Positions 7,697-17,098 of a DNA stretch of 25,883 nt are shown here, piece after piece. Position 1 is the first letter of the stretch. Each line of letters starts with the position of its first letter. The DNA is taken from NCBI GenBank assembly GCA_002887195.1, contig PJAB01000473.1, forward strand, positions 1-25,883, given 5' to 3'. A program made the position numbers and the translations under genes. The notes below the pieces were generated by a model. That model was not told the DNA's origin. It saw only the letters and a program-made list of their open reading frames with translations, and did not search any database. The DNA is from Chrysochromulina parva. Its lineage: Eukaryota > Haptophyta > Prymnesiales > Chrysochromulinaceae.

Positions 7697-8851
7697 ATGC
7701 GCGAAGCTACATGCGCCGACGCGTTAAGCAGCGTCTCCTTCAGTCCGGGTCAGCAAGGGCCGATCGGAGGAAAATTTGTCAACCACACACGCGACCAGCA
7801 CACCATTGTGCGCAAGCCACCAAGGAAGAGCCGGCGGCTGGTGTGGGACTGCATTCCGTTTGGCTTCGAGCTCGACATGCTGTGGCTGCACCTGCGAACA
7901 GTCAATCCAGTCGTCGATCGATTCGTGATCTCGGAATCGAGCACGACGCACAATTTGGAGTCGACCAAACCGTTGCTGCTCACCGCGCTGTTGGCCAACG
8001 ACACCGTGCCCGACAACCTTGCTTCCAAGATGACGCTGAAGGTCGTCGACTTTCGCCAGGGCAAGGTTCGCTACTGCAGCGGCGGCAGGTTCAGAGGCAA
8101 CCCAGTGCGATGCTTCGAAGCCTTCCAGCGCTTCGTGTTGCTCGAGACGGTGCTTGAGCTCGCCTCGCCAGGAGACCTAGCCCTCTTTGGCGACACGGAC
8201 GAGATTGCAAAGCCAGATACGGTTCGCATGCTCGCTCAATGTTATCCATTTGACGGGGACCCTGCGCCGTTCGCTCCACTGTACGTCTTCAAGCTGTCGC
8301 TCTACCACTACGGCGTCCATTGCCGGGCCGGTAACTCGTTCAAGCTCGGCACGCGAGCGTTCAGCGTCAAGAGCCTCAACGAGTCTTACGGTCGCTTCAG
8401 GGAGGCCTCCCCGGCGGAGCTCGGCGAGATGAGCGTTGGCTTCACGAGGACGCGCGAGATCTTGAACGGCCCGACCATACCGGACGCGGGATGGCACTTT
8501 TCCGGATTCGGGGAGCCCTCGGAGCTGCAGCGCAAGCTGACCACGTGGATTCACTCCAATCTCTTCGATCCTAAGAGGAAGGGGCCCGAGACTCTCGATT
8601 TGGCGCGCCTCGAGCGTTGCTCGCGCTACTGCCTTGAGCTCGGTGGAATCCTAGAGCGAGGCGGCAAGAGGCAAGAGGCGAGAAGCCCTCCTCCATGCGC
8701 GGGTCGGCCCGTAATGGAGCCAGACGTCGCGTTGCCAGGCCAACTGCTGACGAGCATCGACTCCAAATCAGACCTGCCCACCCCGCTGCTCACGGACCGA
8801 GCCCGTTACCCAGCCTCATGGTTTCGGTACGTTCGTCCTATAGGAGTCTGA
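7697..8851 (+). CDS. GT17 family glycosyltransferase (MGAT3-like)
   Basis: A 384-residue protein from the ATG at 7697. The open frame continues upstream (ATGs at 7622 and 7328), but that part is antisense to the neighbouring transferase gene and has no domain. The catalytic region opens at residues 49-62 with VWDCIPFGFELDML, the typical start of family 17. It continues with NPVVDRFVISE, an acidic LALFGDTDEI motif at about 162-170 likely to bind metal and nucleotide sugar, and WHFSGFG at about 266-272. Known GT17 enzymes add bisecting GlcNAc to N-glycans (beta-1,4-mannosyl-glycoprotein 4-beta-N-acetylglucosaminyltransferase) in the Golgi. Other activities are possible in algae. No membrane anchor is visible in this frame, so a first exon or another start may be missing. 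Confidence 0.85.
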   Translation: MREATCADALSSVSFSPGQQGPIGGKFVNHTRDQHTIVRKPPRKSRRLVWDCIPFGFELDMLWLHLRTVNPVVDRFVISESSTTHNLESTKPLLLTALLANDTVPDNLASKMTLKVVDFRQGKVRYCSGGRFRGNPVRCFEAFQRFVLLETVLELASPGDLALFGDTDEIAKPDTVRMLAQCYPFDGDPAPFAPLYVFKLSLYHYGVHCRAGNSFKLGTRAFSVKSLNESYGRFREASPAELGEMSVGFTRTREILNGPTIPDAGWHFSGFGEPSELQRKLTTWIHSNLFDPKRKGPETLDLARLERCSRYCLELGGILERGGKRQEARSPPPCAGRPVMEPDVALPGQLLTSIDSKSDLPTPLLTDRARYPASWFRYVRPIGV

Positions 8852-9197
8852 AGCTGTGTGTTAAAGCGGTACTCAACATGGCACGCACCGACACCCGCGG
8901 TGGGAGGTGCGCAGCGACATGGCACATGCCACTTGCGAGCTCTCCAACCGGCAAGTGAGCGGCCCGGCGTATATTGTACTATATAAGAGGGTTTCGCTAC
9001 ACGTCGTACATGTACAGCGCACACCGCGCTCCACAGCGTGTGCCCGCAGCGGTGGCGAAAGGTGCACGGGGTGGGGGTACGACTCTCATGCGGCCGCAGT
9101 GCGGCATGCAGCCTACACTCTTGCTCTCTTCCACAAGAGCACGAGATCGCGAGACTGCTGCTCGTCTCTCTATCCACACGTGCGTGAAGATGTGGTC
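8852..9197. other. convergent intergenic region
   Basis: About 345 bases between the stop codons of the GT17 gene (plus) and the kinase gene (minus), so it should hold both 3' UTRs. A plus-strand TATATAA-like run (about 8983-8990) and the palindrome GTACATGTAC are present. No gene begins plausibly after them, so I make no promoter call. Confidence 0.45.
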
Positions 9198-12100
9198 TCA
9201 GAAGAGGCCAGTGTCCTGCTTGATGCGCATCTGGTCCATTTTGGTCATCGCGTAGAAGTTTGCACGATCCATGCCGAGCACCTGACGAAACTGGACGTCC
9301 GAAAGGTGCGCCTCAAGCTTCGCCACGTTGACGCCGGGAGGCAGCTGCCGCCGCCCCTCATCATTCCAGATGAGCTGACGGTACTCAACCTCCGCCACGC
9401 CGTCCGCCGTGCGCGCGCCCACGAGCGCGCCGCCGCCGGCCGCAACGGCCGCGCTACCGTTGCCGGGACTCACTTTGTACGATGGTGCAAAGGGGTTGAG
9501 CTCGAGGTTGAGCTCGGGGTTGATGGGCTCGGCGCCGCTGAAAGCGATCGCGGCGGAGCCACCAAAGGCAATCGGCGACGTCGACGCGAGGCGAGTCGGC
9601 GAGCTCGAGGCAGCGGCCACATCGGCGGCGAGCGCCGCTGAGCCTCCAAAGGCGATCGCGGCGGCGCCACCAAAGGCAATCGCGCCGCCGTCCGCCGCAT
9701 CGCCGATGATCACGGGCGGTGGCGGCGTGACGTGCCCAGGCGGCGACGCGAGGACCGGCTCGGGGGGCGGCGGCAGCGGCGCACTGTAGACATCGCGTGG
9801 GGTGCCGCGATCGTAGCCAAAGGCCACCTTGTTCGACGTCGCGAACGGATCGATTTGCTCACCGTCGGTACCCAAATAAGGCTCGAGCACGAGGGAGGCG
9901 TCGTCGAGGGCGGTTTCGCTCATCTCACGCGGTGAGGGGGTGCGACTCGAGCTTTGCTTGCCGCGGGAACGATCCATTGCCGTGCCCGCCGCGGGTAAGG
10001 CAGGTCCCTTTGCCTTGGCTACAGCGCCGGGCGTGCCTCGCTTGGCCGGCTGCTGCGTCGGTCGCTTGGCCGCATGGCTCTGAGATGCAGCGGGGGCAGT
10101 GGCGCCCGCCCGGGCACGTATGTCGCTCGGCCCTGGGCCATTCTCAGCCTGCTCATGGGCGCTCTGCCATTCCTTCATCGAGATGGGCCGGCGAGCTGGC
10201 GGCGGAGCCGCCATCGGGGCACTCGTTTCCTTTTTGGGCGTACCGGTACCGCCTCCTTTCGGAGTGCCGCCCGCCTCCTTGGCACGTGTCGCCTCCTTGC
10301 CGCGTGCCGCCTCCTTGACTGGCTCGGGCTCTGTGCTCTGCTCGGGCTTCGTCCCCTTTTTGCGCGTGGCGCCATTGGAACCGGGGGCTGCAATGGCACT
10401 GGCATTCGCACTCGAGGTCGCCGGCGCGCCGCCAGCATTCTCAGCGGCGCTCGCGGACTGTAGGATGACCGCGTCCCCAAAGCCGCCGCCGAGCGCCCCC
10501 GCGCCGAGCATGCCACCGGCACTGCCTCCTCGGCCACTGCCGCCGCCGTCGCCCCCAGGGGGCGGGCAAACAGTGGCGGGCGAGCCTCCATACGCTGGGC
10601 TCGTGTACAGGGCTGCGGCCGGGTCGCTGAGCAAGCCACCCACCGCGGGAGCGAAGTCGCCGCCAAAGACGATAGGCTCCGCGCGACCCTTATCGGTCAA
10701 GTCGGCGACGCGCCGCCGGGCGCCGAGGGGTGAGAGACCCGCTGGCCCGAGCTGCGGCCCCACCGGCATCGGCCCGGGCGCCTCGCGATGCATCACATTG
10801 AGCGGCGAGAGGGCGTTCAGAGCGCCGCCAAAGTTGCCTCGAAGGTTACCCGTCGCCTCAAACGGTCCGATGATATGGCTCGGTGAGGTTGCCGATTGCG
10901 AGGCCGAGAGCGAGGCCGAGGCGGAGGAGGCGGGCGCGGCGCTTGCGGGCGACACGGTGCCACCAGCGCCACCAGCGCCAATAGAGGTGGTGAGGGCGGA
11001 GGCAGGGTTGGCGGCGCGGTTGCCGGAGGAGAGACCAGGCGAGATCGCAGGCGAGATCGCAGGCGAGATCGTCGAAGAACCGTGCACCGCTAAACCTGCG
11101 CCAGCGGCGTCAGCCCGCCGGTGCGGCGCCGGGATGAGCGAGGGCGTTCGCTCCTTGGGCGTCGCCGCGGGTGCGCCCAGGACGGCGCTAACCACGGCGG
11201 TGGCGGCGATGGCGGCGGGCGGTGGTATTGGCTTCGGATCCACCGCGGGTACTCCCAAAGTCCCCACCTTGGCCGCAACGACATGCGTCTGGGACGCGGC
11301 GGTAGCGGCGGCGGCGACGGTGGCGCTAATGGCCATTGGCGTAGCCAGCAGCGCTCGCCCCTCTGCGAGTAAGCTCTCATATACCGCCGTACCCGACGCA
11401 AAGCCCATGCCCGCGGCCGTGTCCATCTCACGCGATAGCCGCGGCGGCACCGCGGCAAAGCCGCCTGCAGGCACGTGCTCCCCGCGAAGGGGGGGGTGCA
11501 CGGCGGCGGCGGCGGCGGCAGCTTTGGCGGCGTAGGGGTCGGCGGCGGCGGCCCTGGGGGCTGGCGGCGGCGTCGAGGGCGCCAAAATGCTCGTGGCGGA
11601 CATGCTCGTGTCGGGCGCGGCGGGCGCGGGCTTGGCCTTCGCGTCTGATAAGCTCGAGGGCACGCATATTTGGTAGATCATGCTCGAACTCGGCACGGGT
11701 TTGGCGAAGATCTCGATCGAGGGCGAATGCGAGCGCGAGGGCGGCGAGTGCGGTCGCGAGGGCGGCGCCGGCATCGGATCGCCGGGAAGCTTCTGCGAAA
11801 CTTCCAAGTACGCCGAGCGTTCGACCTCCTTGAAGAGCTCCGAGCGAGATGGCATCCCAAAGTGGCCTCCTGGCGGGCTGCCCGGGGCAACGCCCGGGAC
11901 AATGGAAGGATCCGCACACGTGAGCGGCAGTATGCCCGTCGAGAACGCGACGTACTCGCCACCTCCCGCCGCGCTCTCGGCAGCCGAGGAGCGGTTACGG
12001 TCGAGCACCAGCCGCACCGACGCGTCGGCGGCGAGCACCTCGGCGGTCGTCTTCGAACCATGCAGTGCGAGAGTGAGCAGCTTGCGATTGCGCGGGAGCG

Positions 12101-15100
12101 CCGTGGCGATCGCCACAAGCGCCGGATCCTCGACCTTAAGCGAGGTCAGATCCACCGAGGTAAGGGACTCGTGGTCGGCGAGGGCGTCGGGCAGCCCAGC
12201 CAGGTCGCAGTGCACCGTCCCCGCGTCCTTGTCGGTCGCCGCGAGCGCGAGGGAGCGCAGCTTCGCGCAGTTACGCACGAGGGTGACGAGCGCGCGCCCG
12301 AGGTCGGCTGGCACGTCCGTCTGCCAAGGCACCATCTTCTTGCGAAGGTTGGCGCTCAGGTCGAGCTGCACCAGGTGGGCCAGTGCTGCGAGCGGCTCGA
12401 GCAGCGCGCACACGCCACCCTCGGTGAGTGACGTGGAGCGCATCTTGAGACCGATGAGGCCGCACGAGCCACGCGCGGCGTCGAGCAAGCCGGCGCCGCT
12501 TATGCGTCGCAACTGGTCGGCGAGCCCTCGCGCGCATCGCTCGCCAAACTCATTGTCCGACGCATCGATCGAGAGCTGCGAGAGCTTCGCGTTGGCGAGG
12601 GCGGCACCAAAGATGGGCTCAAATGATTCGGGGAGCAGCTGTGTGCGCGAGACCCCGAGCTGGCACAGCGAGGCGGCACGCGAGAGCAACTCAGCCAACT
12701 GAGCTGCCGCCGCACGTGAGAGCTTATTGGTGCCCAGATGCAGCTGCGCGAGGCGTCGCTGGAGCTGCTCGTTGGCGAGGAGCGCGTCGAAGAGGGTGGG
12801 CATGTCCATGCCAGTGTGAGTCACGTCGAGCGTCGTGAGCGCGGACGAACAACGGAGCGCCGCCGCGAGCGCAATCGACCCCTCGTCCCGTCCAATCGAG
12901 TTATGCGCGAGGGTGAGCGTCTGCAGCGTGGAGGGCCAGTGCCCTTCAGAGAGCACCGCACCGAGCTCGACGATCGACTTTGGCGTGAGGCCGCACCCAT
13001 CGAGCTGCATCGCCTTGAGCGCGCGCGGCAGGGTTCGGAACGAGCCCATCAGGCGGAGCAGTGTCGACTCCTCGAGCTGAGCGTTGTGCGCGAGGTCGAG
13101 CACCGCGAGGGGTGCGCGCGAATTCGGCAGCATGTCGACGAGCGCTGCCATCGACGCCCGCGCCGCGTTCGAGTTGGAGGTGACGTGGTTGAGCCGAAGG
13201 GCATTCATGTCTGTCGAGAAGCGTAGCACCTCCGCGAAGGCCATGATCGCCTCCTCACCGAGCCGCACATCGATCGCCTGCACGCCGTGCACGCCGCCGC
13301 AACAGCAGAGCGCCGCCGCGAGCGCGCGCACCTCGGCGATCGAGGCCGCCGGCTTGGGGGTGGGCAGACGCCCATCACCCCCCTCGATGGCGGACGAGAG
13401 TCGACGGGGCGTCAGGTCCACGTACGGCGGCGGCGCGGTGTGCGGCAGCCGGAGCAGCAGGGAGAGGTCGAGCCCCACTCCATTCGAGCTGTGGAGCAGC
13501 TGCCGGGTCAGATGATATGCCACTGAGTCCCGCAGCGCACAGTCGTGGTAGGCACACAGATGCCGAAGCGTACTTACAAAGGCTGCTGTACGCTGCTCCA
13601 CCTCACTCACGTTGCTGCTGCTGCCGCCGGCAGCACCACCGCTGCTGCTGCTGCTGCCGCTGCCGCTGCCGCTGCCGCTGCAGCTGCCGCTGCCGCTGCC
13701 GCTGCCAACGGCAGCCGCGGCGGCGCGCGCGGCGTCGGCGGCATGACGCACGGCTATCTCGGAAGATTCCACGTGCTCGGGAAGCACGTGTTGCCACTGC
13801 GGCGCCAGCAGCTGTGGCGCACGCTCGTCGTCGGGGGCGCCGAGGGAGCGCCAGATGCCCTCAAACGCGCGGCGCATGCAGTAGAGGAGCGTGTACATGG
13901 TGGCCGGTGACTTGACCACCAGCATGAGCTCCCACATGGCCTCTGCCGGGAACTGTCCCGAGACGCGCGCCAGGCGCGCGAGGAAGAGGGGCGGTAGCGC
14001 GGACGAGCGCCCCTGCTGCGGGATGAAGCACAGGCGCATCTGGGACGAGCCGTCGGCGGACGAAGCACACGAGAGCAGCTCGTGCCAGTAGAGGGTCCGC
14101 TGGCGTGCCTTGGTCCCTTCGGTGGCGCCGAGCAGCCCCTTTTTGCGTGGCTTGAGCACGAGAAGCTTATGCTCCCCGATCGCGAGCGTGCGCGGGCTCT
14201 GCTTCTGTCGCTCGCCCAGCTTGTACACGCACGCGATGCAGTACAGAGTCTCACCCGCATCCGCAAACTGCGCCGCGAGCAGCTCCCGGTCAGCCGGGGT
14301 CACGTCGAGGGGCGTGGGCTCGAGCGGCCAAGGTGCCGCGTGGGACGTAGGCAACAGCGCGGCCACCGCCGCGGCGGCGTCGGAGGCGGCGGCGGCGCTC
14401 GGCAAGGAGGGCGGCGGCGCAACGGTGGCGGCGCCGGCCACAGCGGAGCCGTTGGCGTAGCCGCCGTCGGTCGCGTGTGTGGCGACGAGAGCGGCGGGAT
14501 GACCAATAGCAATGAGAGCGAGGGCCGCGTCGGAGCCGCAGGCGTTGGGAGGCGGCGGCTGCGCGGTCGGTCCGAGCGTGTCGACGACGAGCCGCGGTGC
14601 GTCCGTGTACGGATCGTACGCAAACACCATCCCCGCCGCGATCGAGCCTGCAGCCGAGCCTGCAGGCGCCGCCGCGGCACCGCTCACCAGCAGCGTGCCG
14701 CCGCCGATAGTCGAAGAGGGGCCGATCGAGCTGGCACCGATCGTCGATCCTGTCGAGATCTGCGAGCGCTGCAAATCGGCCACGCCGTCGGCGGCGGCGG
14801 GCGTGGCAGGCCTCGGCGGCCCCGAGGCCAGCGTCGTCTGCGTCGCGCCGCGGTAGAGAGATCGCATCTCGCTCTCGAAGCGCGCACGCCGCTTGGCCAC
14901 GGCGGGCAGGCTCATGACGGCCTCCATCATGGGGCGCTCGACTTGGGAGCGCGCGAGCAGTATGGCGATGAGCTCGCGCAGGTCCGCGGGCGTGTCCTCC
15001 TTGAGCGGGTGGTGGTCGCCGTTGACAATCTTGAGTGCGAGTGCGGGCAGCGTGGGCGCGTCAAACGGATAGCGGAAGGCCACCATCTGGAAGAGGAGTA

Positions 15101-15767
15101 CACCGAGCGCCCACACGTCCGAGAGCTGGTTGTAAGGGCGCCCTTCGATGAGTTCGGGCGAGAGATAGTACGGCGTGCCCACGCACGTCTGCGCAAAGTC
15201 TGACGTGTCGTCCATCTGCTTCGCGATACCGAAGTCGCCCAGTTTGACGAGATTGCGCTTGGTGAGGAAGACATTCGACGGCTTGATGTCGCGGTGAAGG
15301 ATCATCTTGCTGTGGATGAACTCGAGCGCCATCCCAATCTGGAGGAACCAGTCGAAGACCTCCTCCTCCTCGAAGCTCTCCGACGCGCGCTCGCGCCGCG
15401 CCATCGCCTGCTGCAGCGTGCCGCCCGAGCAGTACTCCATGACGATGTGCAGCATGTTGCCCAAGACGAAGGAGCCGAGATACTCGGTGATATTTTGATG
15501 GCGGAGCGACTTGAGCAAAGCGGCCTCGTTGGAGGCCTTGGTCTGCTCGTCGGGCGCCATGTGCTCCAGCGAGATCTTCTTGGACACGAAGAGCTCGCCT
15601 GTCGCGACCACCTCCACGAGGATCGCGCTGCCAAAGGAGCCGGAGCCCACGTTGCGCAGCTCCTTGACCTCGGCCGCGTACGAGGCGGCTGTGAACTCGG
15701 CTCGACTCGGCTCCAGTCTCGGCCCTGGACTCATGTGTTCGTCCATATGGCTCATATGGCTGCTCAT
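9198..15767 (-). CDS. NEK-like kinase / CARMIL-like LRR / villin headpiece fusion protein
   Basis: One uninterrupted frame of 2189 residues from the ATG at 15767. Residues 34-295 are a complete NEK-like Ser/Thr kinase: GSGSFG loop 41-46, Lys63, Glu81, HRDIKPSN 158-165, DFG 178-180, GTPYYLSPE 197-205. About 495-640 is a PH-like region and about 720-1260 a long LRR array. The order and the helix before the LRRs match CARMIL, the capping-protein regulator of actin. A Ser/Gly tract (688-718) separates PH and LRR. About 1290-2126 is disordered and Ala/Pro-rich, with three tandem SPAI units and DPF (1973-1975) and NPF (2091-2093). Residues 2127-2189 are a villin headpiece ending GLF. A kinase scaffold at actin or membrane is inferred. 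No CARMIL capping-protein motif was found. The headpiece lacks the Trp and several Lys used for F-actin binding. Downstream ATGs at residues 5, 8 and 12 are also possible starts. Confidence 0.9.
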   Translation of the reverse strand: MSSHMSHMDEHMSPGPRLEPSRAEFTAASYAAEVKELRNVGSGSFGSAILVEVVATGELFVSKKISLEHMAPDEQTKASNEAALLKSLRHQNITEYLGSFVLGNMLHIVMEYCSGGTLQQAMARRERASESFEEEEVFDWFLQIGMALEFIHSKMILHRDIKPSNVFLTKRNLVKLGDFGIAKQMDDTSDFAQTCVGTPYYLSPELIEGRPYNQLSDVWALGVLLFQMVAFRYPFDAPTLPALALKIVNGDHHPLKEDTPADLRELIAILLARSQVERPMMEAVMSLPAVAKRRARFESEMRSLYRGATQTTLASGPPRPATPAAADGVADLQRSQISTGSTIGASSIGPSSTIGGGTLLVSGAAAAPAGSAAGSIAAGMVFAYDPYTDAPRLVVDTLGPTAQPPPPNACGSDAALALIAIGHPAALVATHATDGGYANGSAVAGAATVAPPPSLPSAAAASDAAAAVAALLPTSHAAPWPLEPTPLDVTPADRELLAAQFADAGETLYCIACVYKLGERQKQSPRTLAIGEHKLLVLKPRKKGLLGATEGTKARQRTLYWHELLSCASSADGSSQMRLCFIPQQGRSSALPPLFLARLARVSGQFPAEAMWELMLVVKSPATMYTLLYCMRRAFEGIWRSLGAPDDERAPQLLAPQWQHVLPEHVESSEIAVRHAADAARAAAAAVGSGSGSGSCSGSGSGSGSSSSSGGAAGGSSSNVSEVEQRTAAFVSTLRHLCAYHDCALRDSVAYHLTRQLLHSSNGVGLDLSLLLRLPHTAPPPYVDLTPRRLSSAIEGGDGRLPTPKPAASIAEVRALAAALCCCGGVHGVQAIDVRLGEEAIMAFAEVLRFSTDMNALRLNHVTSNSNAARASMAALVDMLPNSRAPLAVLDLAHNAQLEESTLLRLMGSFRTLPRALKAMQLDGCGLTPKSIVELGAVLSEGHWPSTLQTLTLAHNSIGRDEGSIALAAALRCSSALTTLDVTHTGMDMPTLFDALLANEQLQRRLAQLHLGTNKLSRAAAAQLAELLSRAASLCQLGVSRTQLLPESFEPIFGAALANAKLSQLSIDASDNEFGERCARGLADQLRRISGAGLLDAARGSCGLIGLKMRSTSLTEGGVCALLEPLAALAHLVQLDLSANLRKKMVPWQTDVPADLGRALVTLVRNCAKLRSLALAATDKDAGTVHCDLAGLPDALADHESLTSVDLTSLKVEDPALVAIATALPRNRKLLTLALHGSKTTAEVLAADASVRLVLDRNRSSAAESAAGGGEYVAFSTGILPLTCADPSIVPGVAPGSPPGGHFGMPSRSELFKEVERSAYLEVSQKLPGDPMPAPPSRPHSPPSRSHSPSIEIFAKPVPSSSMIYQICVPSSLSDAKAKPAPAAPDTSMSATSILAPSTPPPAPRAAAADPYAAKAAAAAAAVHPPLRGEHVPAGGFAAVPPRLSREMDTAAGMGFASGTAVYESLLAEGRALLATPMAISATVAAAATAASQTHVVAAKVGTLGVPAVDPKPIPPPAAIAATAVVSAVLGAPAATPKERTPSLIPAPHRRADAAGAGLAVHGSSTISPAISPAISPGLSSGNRAANPASALTTSIGAGGAGGTVSPASAAPASSASASLSASQSATSPSHIIGPFEATGNLRGNFGGALNALSPLNVMHREAPGPMPVGPQLGPAGLSPLGARRRVADLTDKGRAEPIVFGGDFAPAVGGLLSDPAAALYTSPAYGGSPATVCPPPGGDGGGSGRGGSAGGMLGAGALGGGFGDAVILQSASAAENAGGAPATSSANASAIAAPGSNGATRKKGTKPEQSTEPEPVKEAARGKEATRAKEAGGTPKGGGTGTPKKETSAPMAAPPPARRPISMKEWQSAHEQAENGPGPSDIRARAGATAPAASQSHAAKRPTQQPAKRGTPGAVAKAKGPALPAAGTAMDRSRGKQSSSRTPSPREMSETALDDASLVLEPYLGTDGEQIDPFATSNKVAFGYDRGTPRDVYSAPLPPPPEPVLASPPGHVTPPPPVIIGDAADGGAIAFGGAAAIAFGGSAALAADVAAASSSPTRLASTSPIAFGGSAAIAFSGAEPINPELNLELNPFAPSYKVSPGNGSAAVAAGGGALVGARTADGVAEVEYRQLIWNDEGRRQLPPGVNVAKLEAHLSDVQFRQVLGMDRANFYAMTKMDQMRIKQDTGLF
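11037..11072. repeat. 12-bp tandem repeat, three copies, in kinase gene
   Basis: Three copies of AGGCGAGATCGC (the last differs at its final base) encode the SPAI units of the disordered region on the minus strand. In-frame and likely a polymorphic linker. Confidence 0.75.
13640..13706. repeat. CTG/CCG microsatellite in kinase gene
   Basis: Runs of CTG and hexanucleotide CTGCCG. On the coding (minus) strand they give the Gly-Ser tract at residues 688-711 between the PH-like and LRR parts. It is probably length-variable. Confidence 0.75.
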
Positions 15768-17098
15768 ATGGATGCACGTTGAGCGTTCAGCACGACGCTT
15801 TCAAACCCGAGCACGAGTGCAGGCGGCGCGGCCGCATCTGTGGAGTGGTTCGTTAACCTTAAATACATAGGATTTCAGGTGTAACGTTTCGATTCAGGAG
15901 TGTGACGAAACTTAACGATGCAGTGAACCCCGAGGGACGCGCTAGAAGAGCAGCCTGCATCATGAACGGTTTGCTGAACCCTCACGATTATTCGCACGTG
16001 ATGCCGTCCACATTGTTTCGCATGCTCCTTCTATGCTTGCTACTCTGCCTCGCGGGGGAGGCGTTGAGACAATGTGCAGGGCCCATCCGAGGACCTGGGT
16101 TAGCGAGCCGTCTGAAGCAAAATTACTCGAGGGCACGCAACGCAGGGACGGCACCCGACCGTGGGCCCACGGTTGTTGTTGGCACGTCCGTCACAACTTT
16201 GCACTGAGCTCTGCAACTTTTTGAGCAGCACCGATCTCCATATCACCGGCCGGCATCCGGGTGGTGGTGTCGCGCCGGCCGATGGTGGCGTCGCGCTCCG
16301 CGCTGGCGGCGCTGTATGGCAGACCGCGGCTTGCCAGCTATAGGCCATGCGGCCGAGGGCGACCACAGACCCTGTCGAGCTTCTCGTGGCGCGGCTCGAG
16401 AACAGCGCCTCGGCCCATGCCGTGCGCGCGCAACTGGCGAGACGCGCCAAGCCGACGGCGGGCAGACGTGCTCGCAGACCCCAGAGGATAGGTTACCAAG
16501 CTGACCTAGATTTCGCACCTCCGTCTGAGGCGTGGCGATATCATACGACCCGCCGTCGCTTCTTGCGGAACTGGCAGTCTGCCCTAGTGAGAAGAGTGGA
16601 CGTAAACAGGTCGCCTTCTGATATGAGCACCGCCGGGTGCGCCGTGCGGGGGGTATGAGCTGGGGTTCCAGGGTGTTGAGACTGCGCGACTCGACTCGAA
16701 CCTCAACTCCTCGCACGCGAGTCAGCGAGACGGCCGGGCGGGAGTTTCGGAGTCAGACACCGCGGTCCGCTCACACGACGAGACTCCAGACTGGGCACTG
16801 GCGCCGGAGTGCGGGGACAGGTCGGGGTTGGCGGTTGGGGTTGCGTCCGAGCGCCTGTGCGCTCGCGTTTATACGGACACGGTACAGTGACGTAGTTGGA
16901 TAAAGAGTATACGGACCGATGTACTCAATTCTAAAGACCAAAAGACGATGACCAGGAGTGTCACAACCAACCTAAACTCGATAAAGCATCTTCGAATCTA
17001 AGGGACCGCGCACTGTCTGGTGGCCCGCCCGGATCCGCAGATTCCGCTCTCCTACTAGCTCTCCCTGTCGCCTGTGCACAATGACTTATGCCCTCCGC
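15768..17098. other. gene-poor region upstream of the kinase gene
   Basis: About 1.33 kb between the start of the kinase gene and the end of the GT34-like gene. It should contain the kinase promoter and the GT34 gene's 3' UTR. A perfect 16-bp palindrome, ACCGTGGGCCCACGGT, is at 16158-16173. A plus-strand frame at about 16347-16658 (about 100 codons) has no recognisable product. I see no RNA gene. Confidence 0.45.
16158..16173. repeat. perfect 16-bp palindrome
   Basis: ACCGTGGGCCCACGGT equals its own reverse complement. It lies about 390 bases upstream of the kinase ATG and could be a binding site for a dimeric factor; this is not demonstrable from the sequence. Confidence 0.6.

Noticed and set aside
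8907..9641. Plus-strand frame after a TATATAA-like run
   Set aside because: More than half is antisense to the headpiece end of the kinase gene, which has clear domain support. The product is Arg/His-rich and unrecognisable.
10099..11535. Long plus-strand frame of about 480 codons
   Set aside because: Antisense to the low-complexity part of the kinase gene; arises from GC-rich codon bias on the opposite strand.
16347..16658. Plus-strand frame of about 100 codons
   Set aside because: No recognisable domain or start context. Could be a remnant, but I cannot support it.
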